64,000 bases of DNA, taken from the NCBI RefSeq assembly GCF_007860105.1, contig NZ_SJPU01000001.1, positions 2,081,015 to 2,145,014 on the forward strand. The letters are read 5' to 3'. The stretch is from Allorhodopirellula heiligendammensis. GTDB taxonomy: Bacteria; Planctomycetota; Planctomycetia; Pirellulales; Pirellulaceae. Positions within the stretch are counted from its first letter, which is position 1, and each line of letters begins with the position of its first letter. The notes under the pieces were generated by a model that made no database searches, was not told where the DNA came from, and was given only the letters and a program-made list of their open reading frames with translations. Positions 45,827 to 54,704 of the stretch are shown in pieces. The translations under genes and the position numbers were made by a program.

Positions 45827-47026
45827 ATGGGAAGAATCCTAAACGCGATCGCCGACATCATCGCGCCGGAACGCCGGAACGCGATGACGCCGACGATGGA
45901 AAACCCAAACGCTTCAATTGTCGATTCGCTGAACAGCTCGATCGCGGGATTTGGCAACGCGTTAACCGTCGAAAAGCTGGCAGGATATCCACCAGTGGCG
46001 CAAGCCGTGGGGATGATCGCGGGCGACTGCGCGAGTTTACCGTTGGCGACTTACAAGCGAAACGGAAAGAACCGCGACAAAGACAAGTCGCACGAATCCT
46101 ATAGCCTGCTGAATTTGGACGGGGCGCCGAACGAATACACCACCGCCTTCGACATGTGGTTCGATTTTTACCATGACGCCCTGCTGCGCGGTTGCGGTCT
46201 GTTATGGATCGAACGCCGCGGAATAAAGCCTATCGCGATGCATCGACTCGACCCTGACGCGTGGCGACCCGTGAAGGTGAACCGCCGGGTGTATTGGGTG
46301 AATTACGGAACCCCGCCGATTGTGTTACCAGAGGCAGACGTTTTGCACCATAGCGGCGTAAGACTCGACGGATTGACACCGTCGTCCCCCATTCGCCGAT
46401 ACGCGGACACGTTCAAAACCGGAACATCGCTACAAAAATTCGCCGCTTCGTTCTTTGAGAACGGGGCGCACGTTGGCGGAGTGTTAAGAGCACCACAAGG
46501 CGCGAGCCCGGCAGCAATCGACAACGTCGAAGAGGGAGTCCGCACCAAAGCGAACCCGGCGAACTGGTTCAAAACCTTGATTCTGCGAGACGGCTTCGAG
46601 TTTATTCGCACATCGGCGAGCCCAAAGGACGCGCAGCTGGGCGAACTCGATGAAACAGAGACCCGACACGTCGCGCAAATCTACAACATACCGCCGTCGC
46701 GACTGGGCTTGAAAGATTCCGTCGCCTACAACTCCCTAGAGCAGGAAGAGAAGCGATACATTCGCTCCACTTGCGGTCCGCACTTGCGCCGGGTGATGGC
46801 ACAAGCGAACCGAAAGCTACTCAGGCCGAGCGAGATGGGGACGCACTTTATCGAGTACGTGATTGACGCGCTACAGTGGACCGACGGAGCCGCTCGAGCG
46901 AACATTGCAACGCAAGGAATCCAAGCCGGATGGCTAGAAACAAACGAGGTGCGCCGATGGTACAACTTGCCGACCAAAGAGAAGCCCGAAAACGAAGCCG
47001 AACCCGACAATAAGGTAGCCGAATGA
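45827..47026 (+). CDS. Portal protein, HK97 family
   Basis: 399 residues, AAGGAA 8 bases upstream of the ATG. Typical portal features: V-A-Q-A-V-G-M-I-A-G-D-C-A-S-L-P near the N-terminus, L-L-R-G-C-G-L-L-W-I-E-R, V-L-H-H-S-G, and R-H-V-A-Q-I-Y-N-I-P-P-S-R-L-G followed by N-S-L-E-Q-E. Forms the dodecameric ring at one capsid vertex for DNA packaging and tail joining. Overlaps the protease gene by 4 bases. Confidence 0.95.
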   Translation: MGRILNAIADIIAPERRNAMTPTMENPNASIVDSLNSSIAGFGNALTVEKLAGYPPVAQAVGMIAGDCASLPLATYKRNGKNRDKDKSHESYSLLNLDGAPNEYTTAFDMWFDFYHDALLRGCGLLWIERRGIKPIAMHRLDPDAWRPVKVNRRVYWVNYGTPPIVLPEADVLHHSGVRLDGLTPSSPIRRYADTFKTGTSLQKFAASFFENGAHVGGVLRAPQGASPAAIDNVEEGVRTKANPANWFKTLILRDGFEFIRTSASPKDAQLGELDETETRHVAQIYNIPPSRLGLKDSVAYNSLEQEEKRYIRSTCGPHLRRVMAQANRKLLRPSEMGTHFIEYVIDALQWTDGAARANIATQGIQAGWLETNEVRRWYNLPTKEKPENEAEPDNKVAE

Positions 47027-47667
47027 CCAAGACCGAAAAGCGATCCGCACTTCTACCGCGATCGCGAGCCGCGATCGAAAGCCGAGCCGATGGCGACGCC
47101 CCGGTCCTCATTAGCGGATATGGCGCCGTTTATTTCGACGCGAACGACCCCGAAACGGAGTACCGGGTAGACTTCGACCTGGTCGAACGCTTTCGCCCCG
47201 GATGCTTCGACAAGTTCCTCGCGAGCGATCGCGATTGTTTTTGCGCACCGTTTCACGACGAACGCCGGGTGCTCGGAAGACGTTCGCGCCTACTTCAATT
47301 GTCGAGCGACCGCCGCGGCTTGCGATACGCTGTGCCCTACGATCCCGAAGACCCGGACCACGTATCAATCGGCGCGAAAATTCGCCGCGGTGACGTGAGC
47401 GGCGCGAGTATCTCATTTGCAGCGATCGCGGAAGAGTGGCGCCGCGATGAAGAAAACGACCGGGTGATACGCGAAGTGATCGAAGCGGAACTATTCCACG
47501 TTGGCCCGGTAGTCGGCGAAGCCTACGCAGGAACGACCGCCGAAATCAGAACCGACGCGGGCGGAAATTGGGACATGTTGCAACAGAGAAAAGCGGCTTT
47601 CCTCGCGGCCGAATCGCAAGGAGCCGACGAGCTACTTTTCGAACTTGACTACCTCCTTTTGCAATAA
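47023..47667 (+). CDS. Prohead protease, HK97 family
   Basis: 214 residues. Serine-protease signature of the HK97 (U35) family: I-S-G-Y-G-A-V near the start, F-H-D-E-R-R-V-L-G-R with the catalytic His, and G-D-V-S-G-A-S-I-S-F with the catalytic Ser. It trims the delta domain of the capsid protein after prohead assembly. The capsid gene, normally next, is displaced by three genes here. Confidence 0.92.
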   Translation: MTKTEKRSALLPRSRAAIESRADGDAPVLISGYGAVYFDANDPETEYRVDFDLVERFRPGCFDKFLASDRDCFCAPFHDERRVLGRRSRLLQLSSDRRGLRYAVPYDPEDPDHVSIGAKIRRGDVSGASISFAAIAEEWRRDEENDRVIREVIEAELFHVGPVVGEAYAGTTAEIRTDAGGNWDMLQQRKAAFLAAESQGADELLFELDYLLLQ

Positions 47668-47675
47668 GTATGTAA

Positions 47676-48293
47676 ATGATCGAAGACATAAAAAAAATCG
47701 CGGAATATCAAAGTTTGACCGCTCAAGAGATCGCGGAGGCTTTGAATGCGACACCAAAAACGCGACACGCTATTGACTTGGGCGACCTGCTGTTCCTGTT
47801 GAACAATCGCGGAATGTTGGTGCGACTAATCCGGCCGCAGGATACCGGCGAAAAATGGTCGGGAACCGTGGTGAACATGATTGTATACGTGAGTGAGAAC
47901 GCCCCCGCGATGGCGGCTCCGGTGAATCAATGGTTCAGCCATATAACGAACGACCGCAACAATCTTTTCGACACCACGCTGCCGGAATATGGATCGCAGC
48001 TAAAGTCGCTCGCTTTGCAATTCGGCGGACAACCAGAAATGCCAAGCGCTGACGACTTTGAGGCTATCGCGGCACTCGGCGGTGGCTGGAGGTATGGCGA
48101 TGTAACCGCGGCAGATGTCGCAGACGCGATCGAAGTTGAGGCCGCAACGCGGCGAAAATCGGCGAGAGTAGCAGCACTAAACGATGCAATCGACGCAGTA
48201 AGGACGAACAACGATCTCGCGGACGGATCGATCACGCTTGCCGATGTCCAAGCCCAAATCAACGATGCTCTATCAGAAAGCTGGAGCGTTTAA
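47676..48293 (+). CDS. Unknown phage protein between protease and capsid
   Basis: 205 residues, soluble and acidic. N-terminal helix with L-T-A-Q-E-I-A-E-A-L-N, a central part with V-N-M-I-V-Y-V-S-E-N, and a C-terminal Ala/Asp-rich helical pair. No family recognised. It shares one base with the beta-solenoid gene that follows. Could be a virion accessory protein. Confidence 0.65.
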   Translation: MIEDIKKIAEYQSLTAQEIAEALNATPKTRHAIDLGDLLFLLNNRGMLVRLIRPQDTGEKWSGTVVNMIVYVSENAPAMAAPVNQWFSHITNDRNNLFDTTLPEYGSQLKSLALQFGGQPEMPSADDFEAIAALGGGWRYGDVTAADVADAIEVEAATRRKSARVAALNDAIDAVRTNNDLADGSITLADVQAQINDALSESWSV

Positions 48294-49126
48294 TGCCGAC
48301 AATCACACTTGCTGGCAATGCGAACTACTCGGCAATGACGGTAGCCGATGGCGACACCATCGAGCTAGCCGGGTACACGCTTACGTTAGACGTCAACCCG
48401 GCGGAAACGGATATCACGGTACAAACCCCAGGCACGGCAGGTAGAATACTGTTAGGGTCGCCGCTTGTGTTTGACTTGCCGGGCTGGTCGCTTATTGCCG
48501 GCACGGGCCACATGCTATCCACGCTGGCAGTAGATAAAACGGTAGGTGGTAATTGGTACGGGGGCACCAATGGATCGAATTCGTGCGGAGTCTACGTGTG
48601 TCAGGGTACCATCCGGGGCGGGGTGACCGGGGGCCCGAGTCCGGGTTCTAGTGGTTGCTACGTCACACAGGGGACCATCGAGGGCGATGTGCGTCCAAAC
48701 GACACAGTAGGGGGGAGTTACGGTATATACGCCAGCGACGGGGTCGTATTGGGTGATGTATATGGCGGAAGCATCCCAAACGCCCAAGGGATATCGCAAA
48801 ACAGATCCGTGGTGACCGGGAAGCTCGTAGGGGGCTCCGCCGCAAGCTCCTATGCGATAGGAAACAACTCGGGGTCAATTTTAGGCCCAGTGTTAGACGG
48901 CGTCGCCCGTGCAATAGGGTACAGCCCGGGCAGGGTACTGGTATTAAATGGGCGGGATTGTGAGGGGATCATCCCATCCACTGTCAAAACAATTTACAGC
49001 ATCCTGGGACCCATCAACCCTCTAGCCTACGTCACCCCCGGAACTGAAATCATCGTCCTGAGCGGTAACACTGACGCGGCTTTGCGTCTCGGCAACCGAC
49101 TGGCAAAACGAGGTGTTAACCTATGA
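48293..49126 (+). CDS. Gly-rich beta-solenoid-like virion protein
   Basis: 277 residues. From about residue 85 to 215 the sequence is a series of roughly 20-residue repeats, each with a G-x-I/V-x-G-x-V step (T-I-R-G-G-V, T-I-E-G-D-V, V-V-L-G-D-V-Y-G-G, V-V-T-G-K-L-V-G-G, S-I-L-G-P-V), as expected for a beta-solenoid fibre or spike. No signal peptide. Codon use, with many GGG and GTA codons, differs from neighbours, which suggests recent acquisition. Possibly a capsid-attached fibre or adhesin. Confidence 0.65.
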   Translation: MPTITLAGNANYSAMTVADGDTIELAGYTLTLDVNPAETDITVQTPGTAGRILLGSPLVFDLPGWSLIAGTGHMLSTLAVDKTVGGNWYGGTNGSNSCGVYVCQGTIRGGVTGGPSPGSSGCYVTQGTIEGDVRPNDTVGGSYGIYASDGVVLGDVYGGSIPNAQGISQNRSVVTGKLVGGSAASSYAIGNNSGSILGPVLDGVARAIGYSPGRVLVLNGRDCEGIIPSTVKTIYSILGPINPLAYVTPGTEIIVLSGNTDAALRLGNRLAKRGVNL

Positions 49127-49917
49127 AAATCGAGCCTTCCGTCGCTCCGCGTCTCTGGTTCCACGTGCTCGATGTTTCGAGCATACCAGTAGCCGACTTG
49201 GCACCAAGCGATATCGAAAGTGCAGCCTACGTGACAGTAACTGCTGGCATACGCTCCGCAGAAGCGACAATTGCAATCGGCGCGAAGGTGGCCGATACGG
49301 CAGCGAAAGTGACCGGGCAACTTGTGACAATCCGCGCGACTGATGGCTGGTACGCCATAGACGCGCCCCCGGGCGCCGCACTCTCAACCGCTGACACGGC
49401 CGAAATCGCTATTGTTCTGGTTGATGGCTCGCGGCTTGTTTACCCAACACAGCACCCGATTGACTCCGGTCTGGAGATAGACACCGCTACAATCGCGACC
49501 GATGTCGCCGCGGAGCTTTCCGGAACGACCGTGGTCGTCAACTCGCCGACATTCAATGGTGAGAACGGCGAAGACCTCGACGTGGAACAGGGGGACGACT
49601 ACGCCGATACACCAGCGAGAATCGACATAGAATCAGCCGCGGACCTAACCGGCTTACACTTCGTGCTCGCCGCTCGACTCACTGGCAGCGGAGCCGGAGG
49701 CATGACGCTGAGAATGCCGATCCAGAGCGACGAAGTCGGCCAGTTTGCCGAGTTCGCGCCAACCAGCGAGCAGACCGAAACATGGACGCCGGGAACGTAT
49801 GACCTGCGCCACCGAATCGAACTAGGAGCGAACAAGTACCGAACCCTAAAACGCGGCCGGCTAACCGTGCGACCCTTCGACACACCGCCGACCGTTTACG
49901 AAGTTGGCACGAGCTGA
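49123..49917 (+). CDS. Putative virion protein, BppU-N-like tail
   Basis: 264 residues, 4-base overlap with the previous gene. Beta-rich throughout. The C-terminal half (V-E-Q-G-D-D-Y, L-T-G-x-H-F-V-L-A-A-R-L, W-T-P-G-T-Y-D-L-R-H-R-I) resembles the N-terminal domain of baseplate upper (BppU-type) proteins. Ends at TGA 49915-49917; the same frame then runs on, without another stop, into the major capsid gene. Probably a structural attachment module for the solenoid protein. Confidence 0.6.
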   Translation: MKIEPSVAPRLWFHVLDVSSIPVADLAPSDIESAAYVTVTAGIRSAEATIAIGAKVADTAAKVTGQLVTIRATDGWYAIDAPPGAALSTADTAEIAIVLVDGSRLVYPTQHPIDSGLEIDTATIATDVAAELSGTTVVVNSPTFNGENGEDLDVEQGDDYADTPARIDIESAADLTGLHFVLAARLTGSGAGGMTLRMPIQSDEVGQFAEFAPTSEQTETWTPGTYDLRHRIELGANKYRTLKRGRLTVRPFDTPPTVYEVGTS

Positions 49918-50004
49918 GCGAGAGAAAAAACCGCCATAGCATTACCCGTCGCGGAAGATTCGCGAGTTATCCAACAACTCGAACCGCGAACAGGGCAAAC
50001 CGAC

Positions 50005-51495
50005 GTGGCAAAATTACAAGAACTGCGCGAGAAGCGCGAGAAGATTCGCGCAGCAATCGAAGAGACTCGCACCACGATCAACGGCCGGAAAGAAAACGCC
50101 GATTACAAGGGCCCCGCGATCACGCCAGAGGAACGCTCCGCTTTCGACAAGAAGAAAGCCGAATATCTCGCGGTTCAAGCGGAAATCAAAGCCGAAGAAG
50201 GCGCGAGCGAAGTCGAGCAGTTTCTGACCGAAACCGCGCAGCACGAAGAGCGGACCCGCCGCGGTCCGAACGGCAGGCATGATCCGACGGCCGACGACCC
50301 GCTTTTCGCCGGAAGTAGCCGGACATTCGGCGACGCCTTCGAAAACCGGGATTCCATGCGGCAACATGCGATCCAGGAAAACCGCCGAGCCCTCGCGATG
50401 CAATCCTGGGGCGTGCTCGCGGGCGGTGGAAGCTTGACGACTGAGCAGCGACAAGCCGTGCACGACACAGGCTTCGACCTCGCGGGAGACATCACAATCC
50501 CTTGCTTGCCGACGGAGCAGCTACAAGAGCTGCGCCAAATCGCGAGCCGTTGGGACAAAGAGCAACGCGCCGAAATCGTAAACCGTCGAATCGGCGGACT
50601 AGTCCAAGAAGCCCGCGCCGTCGCTGCCGTCGCAGGAACCAGCGACTACGCAAACCTCGCCCCACAAGTCGCGACCGTCGCGTTGGAGCGAGCAATGATC
50701 ACAATCGGCGGACTCGTTAACGCGGCCGATGTGATGGTAACGGCGACGGGCGCCCGGATGGCATGGCCGACGATGGACGACACGTCCAATGAAGGAAAGC
50801 AGATTGACGAGGTTACACCGCAATCGCTCGACGGAGCAAAGCCGACGACCGGACAGTTGGTCCTGGCATCCTATGAGTTTTGGAGCGACTTTATCCGCGC
50901 CGGCAACGTGACGATGAGAGATTCACCTACCGCATTCGTCGCGGCAATCGCCGCGATGATTGGCGAGCGAATCGGGCGTGCAGTGAACCGCAAAGCGACG
51001 ACGGGGAACGGAGCCGGAACGCTAAAAGGCATCGAACACCAATTGCCCGTGGGCTTCGAGATGGCCACCGCCACGACCTACGCATGGTCGGACCTTTACA
51101 AAGTGAAGTATTCCGTTGACCAAATCCACCGCGCCGTGGCTTCGTGGATGATGAACGACGAGGTGCTCGTTGAACTGATGGTGCTGACTGACGACAACGG
51201 CCGGCCGATTCTCATTGAGCCAAACGATGGAGCCCTGCCCCGGTTGCTAAATCGTCCGGTTGTGACAAACAACCACATGGTCGCGCACGGGACCGCCGAG
51301 CCAACCCGGCCGCGTGCGATTTTTGGCGACCTAATGAAGTACAAACTTCGCTTTGTGGGTGACGTGCGAACGCAGAAGTATAGCGAGCGATTCGGCGAGT
51401 ATGACCAGACCGGCTTCGACGGGAAACGCGGCGCCGACGGCGGTCTCCTGAATGCAGGAACGCCACCGGTGAAGGGCTACACGCCAGCACCGTAA
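50005..51495 (+). CDS. Major capsid protein, HK97 fold
   Basis: 496 residues from GTG 50005. The N-terminal 130 residues form a charged coiled coil, the delta domain that acts as internal scaffold and is removed by the protease. The HK97 fold follows, with A-L-E-R-A-M-I-T-I-G-G-L and E-V-T-P-Q-S-L-D-G-A-K-P. The frame is open upstream to the TGA of the previous gene without ATG; GTG 50005 is the only standard start that keeps the coiled coil, and its ribosome binding site is weak. A strong hairpin lies downstream. Confidence 0.92.
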   Translation: MAKLQELREKREKIRAAIEETRTTINGRKENADYKGPAITPEERSAFDKKKAEYLAVQAEIKAEEGASEVEQFLTETAQHEERTRRGPNGRHDPTADDPLFAGSSRTFGDAFENRDSMRQHAIQENRRALAMQSWGVLAGGGSLTTEQRQAVHDTGFDLAGDITIPCLPTEQLQELRQIASRWDKEQRAEIVNRRIGGLVQEARAVAAVAGTSDYANLAPQVATVALERAMITIGGLVNAADVMVTATGARMAWPTMDDTSNEGKQIDEVTPQSLDGAKPTTGQLVLASYEFWSDFIRAGNVTMRDSPTAFVAAIAAMIGERIGRAVNRKATTGNGAGTLKGIEHQLPVGFEMATATTYAWSDLYKVKYSVDQIHRAVASWMMNDEVLVELMVLTDDNGRPILIEPNDGALPRLLNRPVVTNNHMVAHGTAEPTRPRAIFGDLMKYKLRFVGDVRTQKYSERFGEYDQTGFDGKRGADGGLLNAGTPPVKGYTPAP

Positions 51496-51543
51496 GAAGG
51501 CAACGCCGCCGCTCCGCAATAGTCGCGACGTGTTTTGTGAGTG

Positions 51544-51588
51544 CCCGCGGCGATTCAATCGGACCTAGTTCGAGCGGATCGCCGCGGG
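51544..51588 (+). terminator. Post-capsid hairpin
   Basis: Perfect 11-bp stem CCCGCGGCGAT / ATCGCCGCGGG with a 23-base loop and no T-tract. After the capsid gene it may protect the message or partly terminate. Confidence 0.55.
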
Positions 51589-51629
51589 ACTCGCGAAGAC
51601 TGAACCCAAACCCTCTGAGACTCAACGAA

Positions 51630-51875
51630 ATGGCAAGCTACACGTTATCACAATCCATCCGCCACGATAGCGAAGACTATCGAACGGGTGACGCAATCGA
51701 GCTTGACGCGAAGCAAGCAAAGACTTTCAGGGATCGCGGATGGATCGACAAACCGGGCGCCGCGAAGAAGTCGCGACGCAAACCGACGCGACGCAACAAA
51801 AAAGCGGACGAACCCGCAACGACAACCGACAACAAACCCGAACCCGCAGAAATTGAAGCCGAGGAAGTGCTCTAA
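51630..51875 (+). CDS. Small phage head-region protein
   Basis: 81 residues from ATG 51630. Pattern Y-T-L-S-Q-S-I-R-x-D-x-x-x-Y-x-x-G-D-A-I-E-L-D-x-K-Q-A, then R-G-W-I, as in the small proteins commonly found after HK97-type capsid genes. The C-terminus is a Lys/Arg/Glu-rich tail. Function unknown; often assumed to be a head accessory. Confidence 0.7.
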   Translation: MASYTLSQSIRHDSEDYRTGDAIELDAKQAKTFRDRGWIDKPGAAKKSRRKPTRRNKKADEPATTTDNKPEPAEIEAEEVL

Positions 51876-51876
51876 G

Positions 51877-52257
51877 ATGGCCAAGAAAGCAGCCAAGCAG
51901 GAAGCGAACGAGAGAAAAGAGCCGGCGAGAGTGATCGGAGCCGACCCAAACGAGCCGAAGCTAACCGCCGCGCTGTTGCGTCGCCTGCTGTGGGTGAACA
52001 CGACACGCAAAGCGCTGGAGTCGAAAGCGCGGCAAATCAAAGCCGAGGAGGAGCAACTTCGCGACGTGGTCTTTTCGTGGCTGGAAGAGCGAGAGCTGCA
52101 GACCGTGAAGCGACACGGCATCAGGGTGAGCCAAAAGCTAGGCAACGCTCACCCGCAATGGAAAGAACACTTCATCCGCGAAGTCGGAGCAGACGCAGCC
52201 GCGCGGATTGCAGACGCCGCACCGCGAAGCGTGCAGCTACAAATCGCCGAAGAGTGA
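51877..52257 (+). CDS. Unknown head-region protein
   Basis: 126 residues from ATG 51877, 1 base after the previous stop. Helical and charged: a basic start, L-L-R-R-L-L-W-V-N-T-T-R-K-A-L, a long K-A-E-E-E-Q-L-R helix, then W-L-E-E-R-E-L-Q. No family recognised. Its place between capsid and connector suggests a head role. Confidence 0.65.
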   Translation: MAKKAAKQEANERKEPARVIGADPNEPKLTAALLRRLLWVNTTRKALESKARQIKAEEEQLRDVVFSWLEERELQTVKRHGIRVSQKLGNAHPQWKEHFIREVGADAAARIADAAPRSVQLQIAEE

Positions 52258-52261
52258 AACA

Positions 52262-52831
52262 ATGTGGACAAGCAAAGCCGTCGCGACGCCGTCGCCAATC
52301 GTGCCGCTGTCGATAATCAAACGGCACGCGAGAATCTTCGACGATGACAGCGACGGCTACCTGCTGGAGTTCCTGCTGCCGGCCGCGGTGGCAACCGTTG
52401 AACGGGATACGCGTTGGCAGATAGCACCATTGCAAATTGAATCGGAGCGGTTGCACGCAGGAACCCGCGAGATCGACCTGCCGATCGGGCCTTTCGTTTC
52501 AGCGACAATAAAGAGCATCGACGCCGCCGGCAACGAGAACGAGGAAGCCGGCGAAGTCAAACACGATGGGAGAATGCCCGGCCGGCTTCTCTTGCCAGCG
52601 ATCGCGACCCCGCACACCGCGGTCGTAGTAACCGCGAGGATCGGCAGCGCGCAGCCGGAGCCGTCAATCGCGTTGATGATCTGCGCCCTCATTGCGCATT
52701 GGCACGAGCACCCGGAAGCAGTGACCGCCGACGGCGAAGCGAAAGAAGTGCCCCTGGGGTACTCACACCTCGCGCGGGCGTTGGACCCAATGCGGGACGC
52801 CTTCACAATCGCGGGCGCCGAGAAATGCTAA
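52262..52831 (+). CDS. Head-tail connector, gp6-like
   Basis: 189 residues from ATG 52262. The V-P-L-S-I-I-K-R-H-A-R-I start, D-S-D-G-Y-L-L-E-F-L-L-P-A-A-V-A and T-R-W-Q are the hallmark of HK97 gp6-like adaptor proteins that sit below the portal. The rest is beta-rich with a helical end. It fits its place just before the head-closure gene. Confidence 0.85.
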   Translation: MWTSKAVATPSPIVPLSIIKRHARIFDDDSDGYLLEFLLPAAVATVERDTRWQIAPLQIESERLHAGTREIDLPIGPFVSATIKSIDAAGNENEEAGEVKHDGRMPGRLLLPAIATPHTAVVVTARIGSAQPEPSIALMICALIAHWHEHPEAVTADGEAKEVPLGYSHLARALDPMRDAFTIAGAEKC

Positions 52832-53007
52832 GAGCATTAGAGACGCTCGCGTGGTTCTACTTATTCACCGGGCTAACATTGCTTGCAGCCGCAAACATCG
52901 CGGCCGGTCCGATTGAACCCGGCCTGGGGATTCAAATCGTGATCTTGTGGCCAATCTGGCTGGTGATGGGGATTGTTTTTATTCTCGCGGCCGCGGGGGC
53001 TCCATAG
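52825..53007 (+). CDS. Small membrane protein
   Basis: 60 residues, starting inside the connector gene (7-base overlap). Two hydrophobic helices (about 8-27 and 36-56). One of a pair of tiny membrane genes inserted between connector and head-closure genes. Function unknown. Confidence 0.6.
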   Translation: MLRALETLAWFYLFTGLTLLAAANIAAGPIEPGLGIQIVILWPIWLVMGIVFILAAAGAP

Positions 53008-53183
53008 TGTTCGACTTGCTACTTTTCTTGGTTCTATCAAACGGAGCCTATGCAATCGCTACGTTCGCAGACACCCTGCCGAGATACGGCGTAACACGTC
53101 GGCGACTATCCCAAGCGGGCGCCCTCGCGATCGCCGTTTGCGCCTTCCGCTGTCTATGGCGGCTAATAACGGAAATGCATTGA
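53007..53183 (+). CDS. Small membrane protein
   Basis: 58 residues from a GTG that shares a base with the previous TAG. N-terminal hydrophobic helix, a basic centre (T-R-R-R-L) and a second hydrophobic segment. Its stop (TGA) overlaps the ATG of the head-closure gene. Function unknown. Confidence 0.55.
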   Translation: MFDLLLFLVLSNGAYAIATFADTLPRYGVTRRRLSQAGALAIAVCAFRCLWRLITEMH

Positions 53184-53521
53184 TGGCCGGAGACCTGCGA
53201 ATCGGAAAGTTACGCGACCGAATCGACGTAGCGCGGCCGAACCGGACCGAGGATGCATCGACCGGCGAAATCCTGATCGCTTGGGAAACGGTCGCGCGTG
53301 GCCTGCCGGCCGAAATCAAAACGAGCCAAGCCGAGCGGGAAGCCGGAAGCAAACAAACGCAAACAACCCGACACGCGATCACAGTCCGCTATCGTTCCGA
53401 CCTCGCGGGAGAAACCGACCGACGGCTAATCGTTGACGGGATCGCTTGCGAAATAACCGCCTCGATCGACCCCGACCGCCGCCGAAGGTGGCTGCAAATA
53501 ACAGCGATAGCGACACAATGA
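53183..53521 (+). CDS. Head-tail adaptor, head closure
   Basis: 112 residues from ATG 53183. Matches the phage head-tail joining family: G-K-L-R-D-R-I-D-V at the start, W-E-T-V-A-x-x-L-P-A-E-I, T-R-H-A-I-T-V-R-Y-R and W-L-Q-I near the end. Stops DNA leakage after packaging and binds the tail completion protein. Confidence 0.88.
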   Translation: MAGDLRIGKLRDRIDVARPNRTEDASTGEILIAWETVARGLPAEIKTSQAEREAGSKQTQTTRHAITVRYRSDLAGETDRRLIVDGIACEITASIDPDRRRRWLQITAIATQ

Positions 53522-54279
53522 TCTGCGAAGCCTGCAAACGAAAACAAACCGCCGCGGTGAACGGCAACGGATGGAAAGCCTACCACGGGAAAAGCGAACA
53601 CGTCTTGAGCGACCTAGCAGACGGGAGCGTGGGCGCTGTGATAACCGACCCGCCATATGGGACCGGCGCAAACGGCGTAACGGCGCGAACCGCTTCGACC
53701 TCGACGAAATACCGAACGACCGGAGCCGCAGAGCTTCCCGAATTCGCCGGCGATTCACTGCTGCCCGAAGCTTGGTCCGCGATGATGTCGAAAGTATGGC
53801 GCGAGTGCTACCGAGTATGCGGCGAAGGCGCGGTCGTGCTGGCGTTCTGCGATTGGCGAGCGTTCCACCCAATGCTCACCCAAATAACAAGCGTAGGGTT
53901 CAAATCTCGTGGCGTAGTAGTTTGGAACAAAGGACGTGGAGCCCGGCCGACAAAGAACGGCTTCCGCGCACAATCCGAGTTCATCATTTACGCGAGCAAA
54001 GGGAAGCTTCGAGAACGCCCGAACCCGTTTTACGGCGACGGCGTGATCAATTGCACGACAAAGGTAAACAACAAGCGACACACCACCGAGAAGCCGCTGC
54101 AGCTAATGGCCGAACTGATCAAGTGCGCAGCCCCGGGCGCCTTGATTGTCGACCCGTTCCAGGGAAGCGGAACAACCGGAGAAGCAGCGATCGCGGCCGG
54201 CTATGAGTTTATCGGCATCGAAGAGACCGAAGCCTACCACAAGATAGCGACGGAGCGACTGAGGAACGCCGAAAGGTGA
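53518..54279 (+). CDS. DNA methyltransferase, beta-class N4/N6
   Basis: 253 residues from ATG 53518 (ATGA overlap). Motif IV D-P-P-Y-G-T-G at 44-50 comes first; motif I D-P-F-Q-G-S-G-T-T-G lies near the C-terminus, giving the beta-class order. Would methylate adenine N6 or cytosine N4 using S-adenosylmethionine. An N-terminal C-E-A-C pair is present. No partner endonuclease is nearby, so it is an orphan enzyme, probably shielding phage DNA from host restriction. Confidence 0.92.
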   Translation: MICEACKRKQTAAVNGNGWKAYHGKSEHVLSDLADGSVGAVITDPPYGTGANGVTARTASTSTKYRTTGAAELPEFAGDSLLPEAWSAMMSKVWRECYRVCGEGAVVLAFCDWRAFHPMLTQITSVGFKSRGVVVWNKGRGARPTKNGFRAQSEFIIYASKGKLRERPNPFYGDGVINCTTKVNNKRHTTEKPLQLMAELIKCAAPGALIVDPFQGSGTTGEAAIAAGYEFIGIEETEAYHKIATERLRNAER

Positions 54280-54704
54280 TAACCCAGAAACTCGAAACGA
54301 ATCAGGACGCCGCAACGCTGGTCGAACGAATCGAAGCAAACCTAAGAGCCGGCGCACTCACAAAAGCCGCAAAAGCGGCCGGACAGATCGTGGTGGACGA
54401 CGCGAAACCGCGAGTAACGGCGCCGGGATACAAAGGCGACAAAGCAGGGCTTCCAGCACTCCGCGATAGCATCGTTGTTGTGGTCCGAGACTATCCGACG
54501 ATAACGCTTGCAATCGTCGGCGCTGCATGGCCGGACGGAGCACACGGACACCTGGTGGAAAACGGACACCTTCAAAAATTGAAGGACGGAACGACGATGC
54601 ACGTACCGCCCCATCCCTGGTTGCGGCCGGCCGTCGACGCGACCCAAGCCGCGCAACAGAACGCGGTGGAAGCCGAACTAATAGCAGCAGCGCCCGAGAA
54701 ATGA
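54276..54704 (+). CDS. HK97 gp10-like neck protein
   Basis: 142 residues, GTG start overlapping the methyltransferase stop. Pattern of the HK97 gp10 family: A-A-x-A-A-G-Q-I-V-V-D-D-A-K, G-L-P-A-L-R-D-S-I, H-G-H-L-V-E-N-G-H and P-P-H-P-W-L-R-P-A-V-D. It joins the head-closure ring to the tail end protein. Confidence 0.88.
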   Translation: MITQKLETNQDAATLVERIEANLRAGALTKAAKAAGQIVVDDAKPRVTAPGYKGDKAGLPALRDSIVVVVRDYPTITLAIVGAAWPDGAHGHLVENGHLQKLKDGTTMHVPPHPWLRPAVDATQAAQQNAVEAELIAAAPEK

